Source: Oceanospirillum linum (lineage in GTDB: Bacteria; Pseudomonadota; Gammaproteobacteria; Pseudomonadales; Halomonadaceae). Taken from it: 64,000 bases of DNA. Below the pieces are notes generated by a model that was not told where the DNA came from, searched no databases, and saw nothing but the letters and a program-made list of their open reading frames with translations. The translations under genes and the position numbers were made by a program. Shown in pieces: positions 17,855 through 26,729 of the stretch. The first letter of the stretch is position 1. Each line of letters opens with the position of its first letter. The stretch spans positions 1-64,000 of the forward strand of contig NZ_FXTS01000009.1 in assembly GCF_900182785.1 (NCBI RefSeq). Direction: 5' to 3'.

Positions 17855-19873
17855 TTAGCCCCCTAAGCGTTTCTTAAGGGCGTCCAGTGCGGCATGCCCT
17901 CTGGCGCGTTTAGCTTCGTCGGGAGCATTCTCTTTGCCTTCCCATGCGAGATCACCTTCCGGTAGCTCTTCCAGGAAACGGCTGGGGGTGCAGTTCAGCA
18001 TTTCACCAAACTGTTTGCGCTGGCTGGCAAAGCTCAGGGTCAGAGTTTCCCGGGCCCGGGTTATTCCCACGTAGGCCAGGCGGCGCTCTTCTTCGATATT
18101 ACCTTCATCAATACTGTTGCGGTGTGGCAGCAGATCTTCTTCCATGCCGATGATATAAACATGGGGGTACTCCAGCCCTTTGGCGGAGTGCAGGGTCATA
18201 AGTTGAACCCGGTCGGAGTCATCTTCTTTTTCCTGCTGTTCCAGCATATCTCGCAGTACAAGGCGGGATATTGCATCTTCGATGGTGGCTTCATCGTCCT
18301 CTTCCTGCATTCTGGCCAGGGTGTCGCGCAGGGAGTCCACCAGAATCCAGACATTGGCCATGCGCCGTTCTGCAACCTGCGGTGAACTGGAGTTCTGGTG
18401 TAGCCAAGCTTCGTAGTCGATATCCTGAATCATCTGGCGGATGGCGGCGATGGGGTCATCCTGGGCGCAGCGTTTGATGGTCTGCTGCAGCCAGTGATTA
18501 AACCGGCCCAGCTTCTCCAGAGCTTTGCCGGAGAGGTACTGCTCCAGCCCCAGTTCGTCGCAGGCGTTAAACAGGCTGATATGTCGGCTGTTGGCGTAGG
18601 TTCCCAGGCGCTCAAGCGTAGAGGGGCCGATCTCCCGGCGGGGCATATTGATTACCCGAAGAAAGGCGTTATCGTCCTCTGGGTTTACCAGTAAACGCAG
18701 GTAACCCATGATATCTTTGATCTCATGACGGGAGAAAAAAGAGGTGCCCCCGCTGATTTTGTAGGGTACCTGATACGCCTGCAGTTTGATCTCCAGCAGT
18801 CGGGCCTGGTGGTTGCCCCTATATAGAATGGCAAAATCTTTATAGTGGCCATCGTTTTTGATGCGATGGGTCAGAATCTCGGTTACAACGCGCTCAGCTT
18901 CCGCATCTTCGTTACGGCAGCTGATCACCCGTATGGGCGAGCCGGAGCCCATATTACTCCACAGGGTCTTCTCATAAACGTGGGGGTTGTTGGCGATCAG
19001 AGTATTCGCGCAGCGCAGAATCAGTGAGGTTGACCGGTAATTCTGTTCCAGTTTGACGATTTTCAGGTTTTTGAAATCTTCCCCCAGCTTAATCAGGTTT
19101 TCCGGCCGGGCACCTCGCCAGGCGTAGATCGACTGATCATCGTCTCCCACTACGGTCAGGGCACCCCGGTAGCCGATTAGCAGCTTTACCAGCAGATACT
19201 GACTAACGTTGGTATCCTGGTACTCATCCACCAGCATGTAGTGCATTCGGTTCTGCCAGCGATCCAGTACGTCAGGATGGTCACGGAACAGACGTACCGG
19301 CAGACGAATCAGGTCATCAAAATCTACGGCGTTATAGGCCTGCAGGTGACGGTCGTATTCTCTGTATACCGCTGCAGCCAGGGTTTCCCTGTCATCCTGG
19401 GCCAGCCCCATCGCCTGTTCCGGTTCGATCAGGTCATTTTTCCAGTTGGAGATCATATGTTGCACCAGACCGATAATTTCAGCATCGGTCTGGAAATCCT
19501 TGTGCATCAGATCCTTAATCAGTGACTTGGTATCCTGATCATCAAACAGAGAGAACCCGGCTTTATAGCCCAGGGTTTTGTGTTCCCGGCGGATAATGGT
19601 CAGGCCAAGGTTGTGAAAGGTCGAGACCGTTAAGCCCCGAGCCTCTTTGCCCTGCACCAGCTTACCTACCCGCTCTTTCATCTCCCGGGATGCCTTATTG
19701 GTAAAGGTAACGGCTGCAATCTTATTGGCTTTGATGCCTTTCTCTTTGATCAGGTAGGCGATTTTGGTGGTAATGACACTGGTTTTACCACTGCCGGCAC
19801 CGGCCAGCACCAAAAGCGGGCCACCGACATATTCCACAGCTTCACGTTGGCGATCATTCAGGCGAGAGAGCAT
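17855..19873 (-). CDS. rep: ATP-dependent DNA helicase Rep
   Basis: 672 residues, a UvrD/Rep family superfamily 1A 3'-5' helicase. Motifs visible: Q-motif LNDRQREAVEYVGGP, Walker A AGAGSGKTSV, Ia TFTNKASREMKERV, II VDEYQDTN, III VGDDDQSIYAWRGA, IV LEQNYRST, V LMTLHSAKGLEY and VI RRLAYVGITRARE. The length is that of Rep rather than UvrD. Rep restarts or clears stalled replication forks together with the replicative helicase. It is transcribed alone toward the cytochrome terminator. Confidence 0.95.
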   Translation of the reverse strand: MLSRLNDRQREAVEYVGGPLLVLAGAGSGKTSVITTKIAYLIKEKGIKANKIAAVTFTNKASREMKERVGKLVQGKEARGLTVSTFHNLGLTIIRREHKTLGYKAGFSLFDDQDTKSLIKDLMHKDFQTDAEIIGLVQHMISNWKNDLIEPEQAMGLAQDDRETLAAAVYREYDRHLQAYNAVDFDDLIRLPVRLFRDHPDVLDRWQNRMHYMLVDEYQDTNVSQYLLVKLLIGYRGALTVVGDDDQSIYAWRGARPENLIKLGEDFKNLKIVKLEQNYRSTSLILRCANTLIANNPHVYEKTLWSNMGSGSPIRVISCRNEDAEAERVVTEILTHRIKNDGHYKDFAILYRGNHQARLLEIKLQAYQVPYKISGGTSFFSRHEIKDIMGYLRLLVNPEDDNAFLRVINMPRREIGPSTLERLGTYANSRHISLFNACDELGLEQYLSGKALEKLGRFNHWLQQTIKRCAQDDPIAAIRQMIQDIDYEAWLHQNSSSPQVAERRMANVWILVDSLRDTLARMQEEDDEATIEDAISRLVLRDMLEQQEKEDDSDRVQLMTLHSAKGLEYPHVYIIGMEEDLLPHRNSIDEGNIEEERRLAYVGITRARETLTLSFASQRKQFGEMLNCTPSRFLEELPEGDLAWEGKENAPDEAKRARGHAALDALKKRLGG

Positions 19874-20034
19874 ATTGGGTTCCGGTCCAACTGAGATAAA
19901 AACGGGCTTAAATCTTCGAGACAGGGATTGTACCAGTGGCTGTTAAAAAAGCAGTGTGAACTTTGTGAAGATCATACTGCTTATGCAAAAAACGATATAA
20001 AGAAGACTGAGTTTTTTCTCCTGGATCCTGATGG

Positions 20035-21555
20035 CTAGTGAGTGAGCTGCTGCAGATAGCGATCCAGTTGTCTGAGTCCCAGCGCCTCTGATACGGCAGG
20101 TACGCCGACGGTTTCTTCACCGGCCAGGTCGGCGATGGTGCGGGCCACTTTCAGAATCCTGTGATAGCTGCGGGGAGATAAACCTAATTGCTCCATCGCC
20201 TGCTGCAGTAGTTGGCTGGCATCATCCTGCAGATTTATCTGGCTATCCAGTTCACGGCCGGTTAGTTGTGCGTTGCTCTTTCCTGAGCGCGCTAATTGGC
20301 GCTGGTGGGCTTCCGTTACCCTTGCCTGAACCTGTTGACTGCTTTCGCCTGGGCTAACATTGGCCAGCTGTTCCGGGGGTAGACTGGTGACTGCCACCTG
20401 CAGATCGATGCGGTCCAATAGTGGGCCGGACAGTCGACTTTGATAGTTTCTGACTTGCTTAGCTGTGCAGCGACAAGCGCGCAGATTGTCACCAAAGTAA
20501 CCGCAGGGGCAGGGGTTCATTGCAGCAACTAACTGAAAGCGGGAAGGGTAGCGTACCTGCTGGGTGGCCCGTGAAATATGGATTTCACCGGATTCCAGTG
20601 GTTCCCGTAATACTTCAAGCACACGCCGATCATATTCCGGCAGTTCATCGAGAAAGAGAATCCCATTGTGTGCCAGGCTGATCTCTCCGGGTTTAGGGCG
20701 GGAACCTCCACCAACGAGTGCAACGCCGGAGGCTGTGTGGTGAGGACTGCGGAATGGCCTCTGCCCCCACTCATCCATGGAAAAGCGGCCGGATACGGAA
20801 GCCAGAGCCATGACCTCCAGTGCATCCTGTTCACTCATTTTCGGCAGGATACCCCCAAGGCGGCTGGCAAGGAGTGTTTTACCTGTTCCTGGAGGCCCAA
20901 CAAGCAGGAGGTGGTGGTTACCGGCTGCTGCGATTTCCAGAGCGCGCCTTGCCTGAAACTGTCCCTTTACATCTGCCAGGTCAGGTTGATCTCTTAGCTT
21001 CGTGTGGCGCTTTTGGGCTTCAAGCTGGTGTAGCGGGAGCTCCTCTTGCCCATGGAGCATGGCGGTTACTGCCAATAAGTGAGCGGCTGTCATCACTTTG
21101 TTCGCTTCTGGTAGTGATGCTTCATCACCGTTACCGGAGGGAACCAGCATGGTGCGGCCAGCCTTCGCGCATGCCAAAGCGGCAGGCAGAATGCCAGAGA
21201 CCGGGCGTAATTCAGCGGACAGAGAGAGCTCGCCATAGCATTCAAAGTCGCTTAAACGGTCTGCCGGGATCTGACTGGACGCTGCTAATACACCCAAAGC
21301 GATCGCAAGGTCGTATCGGCCACCCTCTTTAGGCAGATCCGCGGGGGCCAGGTTAACGGTGATACGGCGTTGGGGGTATTCAAAGCCTGCATTGATCAGA
21401 GCACTGCGGACGCGATCTTTGCTCTCCCGGACGGCGGTTTCAGGCATACCTACAATAGCGAGTCCGGGCAGCCCGTTGGTGAGATGTACTTCGATGCGCA
21501 CTTCCGGGGCGTCGATACCCACAGAAGCACGACTGTAGATGACCGCAAGTGTCAT
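20035..21555 (-). CDS. comM: ComM/YifB-type Mg-chelatase-like AAA+ ATPase
   Basis: 506 residues. The N-terminal Lon-protease-like beta-alpha domain (MTLAVIYSRASVGIDAPEV) is followed by an AAA+ domain with Walker A GPPGTGKTLLASRL, the magnesium-chelatase signature FRSPHHTAS, Walker B ILFLDELPEY and the cysteine-bearing MNPCPCGYFGD. ComM is a hexameric branch-migration helicase that helps integrate transforming DNA; YifB is the E. coli name. It lies between rep and ubiK, all on the minus strand. Confidence 0.93.
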   Translation of the reverse strand: MTLAVIYSRASVGIDAPEVRIEVHLTNGLPGLAIVGMPETAVRESKDRVRSALINAGFEYPQRRITVNLAPADLPKEGGRYDLAIALGVLAASSQIPADRLSDFECYGELSLSAELRPVSGILPAALACAKAGRTMLVPSGNGDEASLPEANKVMTAAHLLAVTAMLHGQEELPLHQLEAQKRHTKLRDQPDLADVKGQFQARRALEIAAAGNHHLLLVGPPGTGKTLLASRLGGILPKMSEQDALEVMALASVSGRFSMDEWGQRPFRSPHHTASGVALVGGGSRPKPGEISLAHNGILFLDELPEYDRRVLEVLREPLESGEIHISRATQQVRYPSRFQLVAAMNPCPCGYFGDNLRACRCTAKQVRNYQSRLSGPLLDRIDLQVAVTSLPPEQLANVSPGESSQQVQARVTEAHQRQLARSGKSNAQLTGRELDSQINLQDDASQLLQQAMEQLGLSPRSYHRILKVARTIADLAGEETVGVPAVSEALGLRQLDRYLQQLTH

Positions 21556-21652
21556 GGCGCGATTCCTTATGCGTTGAGAGGGCAGTGGCGTGCCCTGCTT
21601 CTTTATCGTCCGTTAAAAGAAGCTGCCGTTCCGGTCGGCTGATTAGCAGTGT

Positions 21653-21925
21653 TTATTTCTGCTGATCTTTCGCTGCCAGTTCCGCCACAACAGCTTCCAG
21701 TTGAGTAACCTGTGCCTCGAGTGCGTCCGCTTTAGCACGGGTGCGTAGCAAAATTTCACTCTGAATATCAAATTCTTCACGGGTTACCAGATTCAGTTTA
21801 GCAAAAACATTCTCGGCTACCGATTGCATTTGGCGCTTCAGTTCAGTGTCGCCGGGCAGGCCCGCTCCGGAGAGTTTTTCACCCATCTGGCGGGTGAACT
21901 CAGCAATTACTTCAGGTTTTAACAT
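21653..21925 (-). CDS. ubiK: ubiquinone biosynthesis accessory factor UbiK (BMFP family)
   Basis: 90 residues, short and mostly helical with a C-terminal coiled coil (RTRAKADALEAQVTQLEAVV), the layout of YqiC/UbiK, which assists aerobic ubiquinone synthesis with UbiJ and binds membranes. The N-terminal MLKPEVIAEFTRQMGE fits the family. It lies upstream of comM on the same strand, a common gene order, and is divergent from the glnK promoter region. Confidence 0.85.
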   Translation of the reverse strand: MLKPEVIAEFTRQMGEKLSGAGLPGDTELKRQMQSVAENVFAKLNLVTREEFDIQSEILLRTRAKADALEAQVTQLEAVVAELAAKDQQK

Positions 21926-22056
21926 CTTAGGTGCCCAATCGTTGTGTTATTTCATTGGTTTTTCAGTAAATGACTCGTCAGAAAACCGGTTGGAGAGTGT
22001 ACCACTTTACGCTCTTTTACTGGATTTCGGTTTTACCGGGTTATGTTGCCTTGTGG

Positions 22057-22071
22057 TGCACTATGTGTGCA
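22057..22071. promoter_or_regulatory. candidate NtrC enhancer site
   Basis: TGCAC-TATGT-GTGCA is a perfect 5-bp inverted repeat with the TGCAC/GTGCA half-sites and spacing of NtrC operators, about 145 bp upstream of the sigma-54 promoter. Additional GGTGCA half sites lie between. Confidence 0.6.
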
Positions 22072-22200
22072 CAACAATGGTGCGTGCGGCCTTTGTTTGG
22101 AATTTTGTCGGTGCAATGTTTTTTCTGTTTTGGTGCATTGAGCTCATGCTTAAAGGTTCTTTTTACTTCTAGTTGTATGAAAAACATAGCTTTTTTCTTT

Positions 22201-22217
22201 TTGGCACAACCTGTGCA
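22201..22217 (+). promoter_or_regulatory. sigma-54 promoter of glnK-amtB
   Basis: TTGGCACAACCTGTGCA carries the -24 GG and -12 GC with exactly 10 bases between them (consensus TGGCAC-N5-TTGCA, one mismatch at -12). It is placed about 130 bp upstream of the glnK start. This fits nitrogen-limitation control through NtrC. Confidence 0.8.
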
Positions 22218-22346
22218 GAATCCCGGGTATGTTGGCGATAGTGCATTGAGCAAGCGGTGCACCGAGAGAAGCCACGCTTAAAACTAAATTACTGGAACAG
22301 TAATTCAATCTGATAAGCACGTAAAACGTGCCGTAGGGGTAAACCA

Positions 22347-22685
22347 ATGAAACTGGTCACTGCAGTCATTAAGCCGTTCAAACTGGATGATGTACGCGAA
22401 GCCTTATCCGATATCGGTATTCAAGGGATAACGGTCACTGAGGTTAAAGGATTTGGCCGTCAGAAAGGCCACACTGAGCTTTATCGGGGTGCGGAGTACG
22501 TAGTGGACTTCCTGCCGAAAGTGAAACTGGAAGTTGCAGTTTCGGGAGATCAGGTTGATCAGGTGGTTGAAGCGGTTACTAACGCTGCAAATACAGGCAA
22601 GATCGGTGATGGCAAAATCTTCATCACTGCTCTGGAAGAAATTGTGCGTATCCGTACCGGAGAGCGCGGTACTGACGCAATCTAA
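22347..22685 (+). CDS. glnK: nitrogen regulatory protein P-II (first copy)
   Basis: 112 residues, the standard P-II length. The T-loop GRQKGHTELYRGAEYVVDF contains the uridylylation Tyr51, and the C-terminal signature NTGKIGDGKIFI is present. It senses 2-oxoglutarate, ATP/ADP and glutamine, and binds AmtB to block ammonium uptake when nitrogen is plentiful. It is followed after 48 bp by amtB and preceded by a sigma-54 promoter. A near-identical second copy lies after amtB. Confidence 0.95.
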   Translation: MKLVTAVIKPFKLDDVREALSDIGIQGITVTEVKGFGRQKGHTELYRGAEYVVDFLPKVKLEVAVSGDQVDQVVEAVTNAANTGKIGDGKIFITALEEIVRIRTGERGTDAI

Positions 22686-22733
22686 GCGACACATTAGCTT
22701 AAAACTGAATTTAGCCTTCGGAGGGCCTTCCCA

Positions 22734-23975
22734 ATGGAAGATTTAGTACAAGTAAAGTATGCAATTGATACTTTTTATTTTCTGATCTGTGGTGCACTGG
22801 TTATGTGGATGGCGGCGGGTTTTGTCATGCTGGAAGCCGGTCTGGTTCGTGCCAAAAATACCACTGAAATTTTAACTAAGAACATCGCTCTGTATGCGAT
22901 CGCCTGTACCATGTATCTGCTTTGCGGTTACTTCATTATGTATAGCGGTGATGCAGGCGGTATTTTGCCAAATCTGGGCTTCCTGATTGGTGAAGAGAAT
23001 GCAACAGAAGCTGTTTTGGCAAGCGGTGGTGATACTTATTACTCCGCACGTTCTGACTTCTTCTTCCAGGTGGTTTTCGTAGCGACAGCTATGTCAATTG
23101 TCTCTGGTGCGGTTGCTGAGCGTATGAAACTGTGGGCCTTCCTGGCTTTTGCAGTGGTTATGACAGGCTTTATCTACCCAACGTCCGGCTACTGGACCTG
23201 GGGTGGTGGTTTCCTGAGTGAAGCAGGTTTCTCTGATTTTGCTGGCTCCGGTATTGTTCACATGGCGGGTGCAGCAGCTGCACTGGCAGGTGTTTTGTTA
23301 CTGGGTGCCCGTAAAGGCAAATATGGTGCAAACGGTCAGATCAACGCGATTCCTGGCAGCAACATGCCTTTGGCAACTTTAGGTACTTTCATCCTGTGGA
23401 TGGGGTGGTTCGGCTTCAACGGTGGTTCTGAGCTGAAACTGTCTGATGTGGGTGAGGCAAACGCTGTTGCACAGGTATTTGTTAACACTAACGCAGCAGC
23501 AGCAGGTGGAGCGATTGCAGCCCTGATCCTGGCTCGCCTGTGGTTCCGTAAGGCAGATCTGACTATGGTGCTGAATGGTGCCCTGGCTGGTCTGGTTGCG
23601 ATTACTGCAGAGCCTCTGGCTCCAACAGCCCTGGCGTCTACTCTGATTGGCGCGGTAGGTGGTGTACTGGTTGTCTTCTCTATCATTATGCTGGATAAGC
23701 TGCGTATTGATGATCCTGTAGGTGCTATTTCGGTACACGGTGTTGTGGGTATCTGGGGTCTGCTGGCAGTGCCTCTGAGCAATGCTGATGCAACTTTCTC
23801 TGCACAGCTACTGGGTATTATCTCTATCTTTGGCTGGGTATTCGTAGCAAGCCTGATCGTATGGAGCATCCTGAAAGCAGTTATCGGTATTCGTGTCTCT
23901 GAAGAAGAAGAGTACGAGGGCGTGGATATCGCGGAGTGTGGCCTGGAAGCTTACCCTGAATTCACTAAAGGCTAA
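22734..23975 (+). CDS. amtB: ammonium transporter Amt
   Basis: 413 residues with about 11 hydrophobic segments. Family markers include MLEAGLVRAKNTTEIL near the start, the pore region GYWTWGGGFLS and FAGSGIVHMAGA with the first pore His, and VGAISVHGVVGIWGLLAVPL with the second. It imports ammonium across the inner membrane and is gated by the neighbouring P-II proteins. The C-terminal tail (EEEEYEGVDIAECG) is acidic. No cleaved signal peptide is obvious. Flanked on both sides by P-II genes. Confidence 0.95.
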   Translation: MEDLVQVKYAIDTFYFLICGALVMWMAAGFVMLEAGLVRAKNTTEILTKNIALYAIACTMYLLCGYFIMYSGDAGGILPNLGFLIGEENATEAVLASGGDTYYSARSDFFFQVVFVATAMSIVSGAVAERMKLWAFLAFAVVMTGFIYPTSGYWTWGGGFLSEAGFSDFAGSGIVHMAGAAAALAGVLLLGARKGKYGANGQINAIPGSNMPLATLGTFILWMGWFGFNGGSELKLSDVGEANAVAQVFVNTNAAAAGGAIAALILARLWFRKADLTMVLNGALAGLVAITAEPLAPTALASTLIGAVGGVLVVFSIIMLDKLRIDDPVGAISVHGVVGIWGLLAVPLSNADATFSAQLLGIISIFGWVFVASLIVWSILKAVIGIRVSEEEEYEGVDIAECGLEAYPEFTKG

Positions 23976-24113
23976 GGGTAGTTAAAGGTTAGGTGCTCAA
24001 TGATTCAAAGGTTAAATAACCGGGCACCAAGTGAACAAAAATAAGAGTTTGATCTGGAAAACGATAAAAAATTAAGAAAAATATAAAGAGGTTTTAACCT
24101 CAAAAAAGCTTCA

Positions 24114-24138
24114 GGGTGCCTACGGGCACCCTTTTTTA
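24114..24138 (+). terminator. intrinsic terminator after amtB
   Basis: GGGTGCC-TAC-GGGCACCC followed by T6. It lies between amtB and the second P-II gene, suggesting that the latter has its own promoter. Confidence 0.9.
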
Positions 24139-24251
24139 ATGTCGACAATAGCAGTATGCTATTGGCAGTTTAAACAGGGAATGCACACCAGACCTGTTCA
24201 CTAATTCTTACCGGCTTACGAGGCCGGGACCGTTTTCACAGGAGTACAACA

Positions 24252-24590
24252 ATGAAGCTGGTTACTGCGATTATTAAGCCGTTCAAGCTGGACGACGTGC
24301 GCGAGTCTCTTTCAGAGATCGGTGTTCAGGGTATTACCGTGACGGAAGTAAAGGGCTTTGGCCGACAGAAAGGTCATACTGAGTTATACCGCGGCGCAGA
24401 GTATGTTGTGGACTTCCTGCCAAAAGTAAAGGTTGAGATTGCTGTTGGTGATGATGTGGTTGACCAGGTGATTGAGGTGATCACGAAAGTGGCTAATACC
24501 GGTAAGATCGGTGACGGTAAGATCTTTGTTTCTGCACTGGAGCAGGTGATTCGCATTCGTACCGGTGAGAGCGGTACAGACGCAGTTTAG
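24252..24590 (+). CDS. nitrogen regulatory protein P-II (second copy)
   Basis: 112 residues, closely similar to the P-II upstream of amtB, with the same T-loop Tyr51 (GHTELYRGAEYVVDF) and NTGKIGDGKIFV. Differences cluster in the region EIAVGDDVVDQVIEVITK. A terminator separates it from amtB and no sigma-54 promoter was seen before it, so it may be the constitutive partner (GlnB-like role) while the first copy is nitrogen-induced. Ribosome site AGGAG precedes ATG 24252. Confidence 0.93.
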   Translation: MKLVTAIIKPFKLDDVRESLSEIGVQGITVTEVKGFGRQKGHTELYRGAEYVVDFLPKVKVEIAVGDDVVDQVIEVITKVANTGKIGDGKIFVSALEQVIRIRTGESGTDAV

Positions 24591-24613
24591 TTATTTCGCG
24601 AACTGCAGAGCAT

Positions 24614-24656
24614 AAAAAAAGCGGTTCAGGGTGTTAGCCCTGAGCCGCTTTTTTAT
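24614..24656. terminator. bidirectional terminator
   Basis: A-run, stem GCGGTTCAGGG / CCCTGAGCCGC (one G-T pair), then T6. It lies between the convergent second P-II gene and pcuC. Confidence 0.9.
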
Positions 24657-24681
24657 TTGGCGAGTAGAGTCGGAAGAGGGA

Positions 24682-25131
24682 TCAGTGGGAGTGATTTTTC
24701 ATGCCGACCATAACTTTCTTAACAGGCATGCTCACCACAGACATACTGCCGTTGCTGAAGTAGAGTTTTACCGATATTTTCTGACCTTCAAAAAGATTTT
24801 GCTTCAGGCCAATCAGCATGATGTGATAACCACCGGGTTTTAGGTGCGTCATTCCGTTACCGGGAATAGCAATTTCAGAGACCTGACGCATTTTCATCAC
24901 ACCCTGATCCATCGTATGGGTATGCAGCTCTACTGCGTCGGCAACACTACTTTGAGCTCGGATCAGTCGAACTTCTGCTGCTGAGTTGTTCTTCAGCATC
25001 ATAAAGATTGCAGAGTTAGATTGTCCCGGAGGCACGGCGCGTGCGTAGGGGTTCTTTACATCAACCGTACTGGCAGCCATTGCCAGAGGTGTGATCAGAG
25101 CGAAGACCAGAGCGGTAAGCCATTTTTTCAT
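24682..25131 (-). CDS. pcuC: periplasmic copper chaperone PCu(A)C
   Basis: 149 residues from ATG 25131, chosen because AAGGA sits six bases upstream; an earlier in-frame ATG at 25152 lacks this. A signal peptide (KKWLTALVFALITPLAMA) leads into the DUF461/PCu(A)C domain. The copper site pattern is visible as ELHTHTMDQGVMKMR and, later, MTHLKPGGYHIMLIGL. The family delivers Cu(I) to the CuA centre of cytochrome oxidase, working with Sco. The next gene upstream is sco, so the pair forms a copper-insertion operon. Confidence 0.9.
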   Translation of the reverse strand: MKKWLTALVFALITPLAMAASTVDVKNPYARAVPPGQSNSAIFMMLKNNSAAEVRLIRAQSSVADAVELHTHTMDQGVMKMRQVSEIAIPGNGMTHLKPGGYHIMLIGLKQNLFEGQKISVKLYFSNGSMSVVSMPVKKVMVGMKNHSH

Positions 25132-25179
25132 GCTTTTTCCTTTTTTATTCACAAGAGTTTCAGAAGTCTTTCAGTCATA

Positions 25180-25785
25180 TCAGCGGAGCTGGCGTTTCAG
25201 AGCATCCAGCAGAGCATCCGGTGAGGCAGAGTGATTAACTGTTTCCAGTACTTCACCCTTGTCATTAGTCAGATAAAAAACAGACGTGTGATCAATGGTG
25301 TAACCCATGGCGCTGTTGTCGATCTGAGCTTTCTGATAGAAGGCTCCATATTTCTTTGACAGGGCCAGAATTTTCTCAGGATTGTCCGTCAAGCCGATAA
25401 TTTGGGAGTGAAAAAACTGCGTATAGCTTTTCAGGTGCTGCAGGGAGTCGCGCTCAGGATCAACGCTGATCAGAATGCCCTGCAGTTGGGTTAACTGCTC
25501 CTGGGGGAGTTGTTTGAAAGCGTGGGCCATAACCGACAGAGACGTTGGGCAGATGTCCGGGCACTGGGTATAACCAAAGTAAATAACATTCAGCTTGTCA
25601 GGATAATCACTTAACGTGAACGGGCCATCAGCAGACCGCAGTGTAAAGTCGCCGCCAATCTGCATGACTTTGGCTGAGGTTTTCATCTGGTACTTCTGAT
25701 ACATTTCCATACCGGCAACCAAGGCCACTACAGGCAGTAACATCAGAAAAGCTTTGAAAAAATGTTTCTTAAAACTGTTGAGCAT
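25180..25785 (-). CDS. SCO1/SenC family copper-binding thioredoxin-like protein
   Basis: 201 residues. An N-terminal membrane anchor (FLMLLPVVALVAGMEM) is followed by a thioredoxin fold with the copper-binding CPDIC motif (GYTQCPDICPTSL) and the distal histidine in TIDHTSVFYL. Sco proteins reduce and load copper into the CuA site of cytochrome c oxidase. It lies 48 bp upstream of pcuC on the same strand and shortly downstream of an unknown anchored protein, consistent with one respiratory copper cluster. Confidence 0.93.
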   Translation of the reverse strand: MLNSFKKHFFKAFLMLLPVVALVAGMEMYQKYQMKTSAKVMQIGGDFTLRSADGPFTLSDYPDKLNVIYFGYTQCPDICPTSLSVMAHAFKQLPQEQLTQLQGILISVDPERDSLQHLKSYTQFFHSQIIGLTDNPEKILALSKKYGAFYQKAQIDNSAMGYTIDHTSVFYLTNDKGEVLETVNHSASPDALLDALKRQLR

Positions 25786-25948
25786 AAGTTTGTTCCATCG
25801 CTAAGAGGTAGGGGCTGATACCGCCTGGTATCCTACATGAAAAGGACCTCTGGCTCTTAAGGGTGATTTGTTTTACAGATCGCTTTTTATAAAGAGTCCG
25901 GCAGCAGCGAAAAGTTGCCCCAGACAGATCGGATATCTGTCAGATAGT

Positions 25949-26416
25949 TCACATCTGCAGGACATCAAAGTCGAACCAAATATGTTCTGTACCCCGGTCA
26001 GTTTCCAGTTCCACCCTTCCTCTCCAGGGCATCACCTTCTCGGTACAAACGCTGATGGTGCCATTTACAGCGAGAGTATTGCTATCGGAGAATGGGCGTA
26101 ATGTGTATTGATGAATGCCCATATACATAGTCCGGCCTGTCAGAGCCAGCTTTGCTGAGGTCAGGCGTACATTGTCAGCCATGATACTGAACTCGACAGG
26201 CTTCAATGCTAATACCGGCCAGGGAGAGACTGACAGGCGAACGGAATCACCACTACTCAGGGTTACAGTACAGCTTCCCTGCTCCATTGTGCAGCCTGGC
26301 ATTTTGCTCTCATCAATATCCATCAGGGCGCTCAGGTGATTGGCCAGATAGAGCAGCATCACCAGCAAAGCGGCTATGGTTAGTGTCCAGAGAAGCTTGA
26401 GTTGTTTGGTCGACAT
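25949..26416 (-). CDS. membrane-anchored periplasmic protein of the sco cluster
   Basis: 155 residues. One N-terminal transmembrane segment (LLWTLTIAALLVMLLYLA), then a small beta-rich periplasmic domain with conserved-looking Cys and Met residues (MPGCTMEQGSC, RTMYMGIHQYTL, SVCTEKVMPWRGRVEL). I do not know a named function. The fold resembles FixH-like or copper-associated domains found beside Sco genes, and the Met/Cys content suggests metal handling. It is likely co-transcribed with sco and pcuC, though 163 bp separate it from sco. Confidence 0.7.
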   Translation of the reverse strand: MSTKQLKLLWTLTIAALLVMLLYLANHLSALMDIDESKMPGCTMEQGSCTVTLSSGDSVRLSVSPWPVLALKPVEFSIMADNVRLTSAKLALTGRTMYMGIHQYTLRPFSDSNTLAVNGTISVCTEKVMPWRGRVELETDRGTEHIWFDFDVLQM

Positions 26417-26729
26417 AAATTAGTTTTTGCCTGTTTCAGCAGAGCATATGCTTTCACGGTATGCGCCATTTAAGAGAGTGAAGTCTAACCAAAACCGATC
26501 TAAAAACCGTGTGACTAATTGCCGCATATTTTTTCTTCCGGAGGAAAAGTGTTTGAGCGTTGCGTCGTGTCAAAAAAATATCGGTTTTATGTTTGGTGCA
26601 GGCTGGCCTTAGAGTAAGTACTGTCTGCTTGGCCTTGCTGCTGGCCTTAGGTAGACTGCGCCAATACCACAGTGCTGGCGCTGCTCTCTATTATAGAGTG
26701 TTGATACTTTTTCCTGAGAAGAGGATGTT
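26417..26729. other. divergent intergenic region
   Basis: 313 bp between the minus-strand sco cluster and the AEC transporter. No gene or obvious terminator was seen. Confidence 0.5.

Larger units (their letters stand above)
21926..22346. other. glnK regulatory region
   Basis: 421 bp without a gene. It contains a TGCAC/GTGCA inverted repeat (22057-22071), further GGTGCA half sites at 22110-22115 and 22132-22137, and a sigma-54 promoter (22201-22217) that together look like an NtrC-activated promoter. Confidence 0.7.

Noticed and set aside
24150..24251. Sigma-54 promoter before the second P-II gene (TTGGCAG near 24164)
   Set aside because: The GC element is missing at the required 10-base distance.
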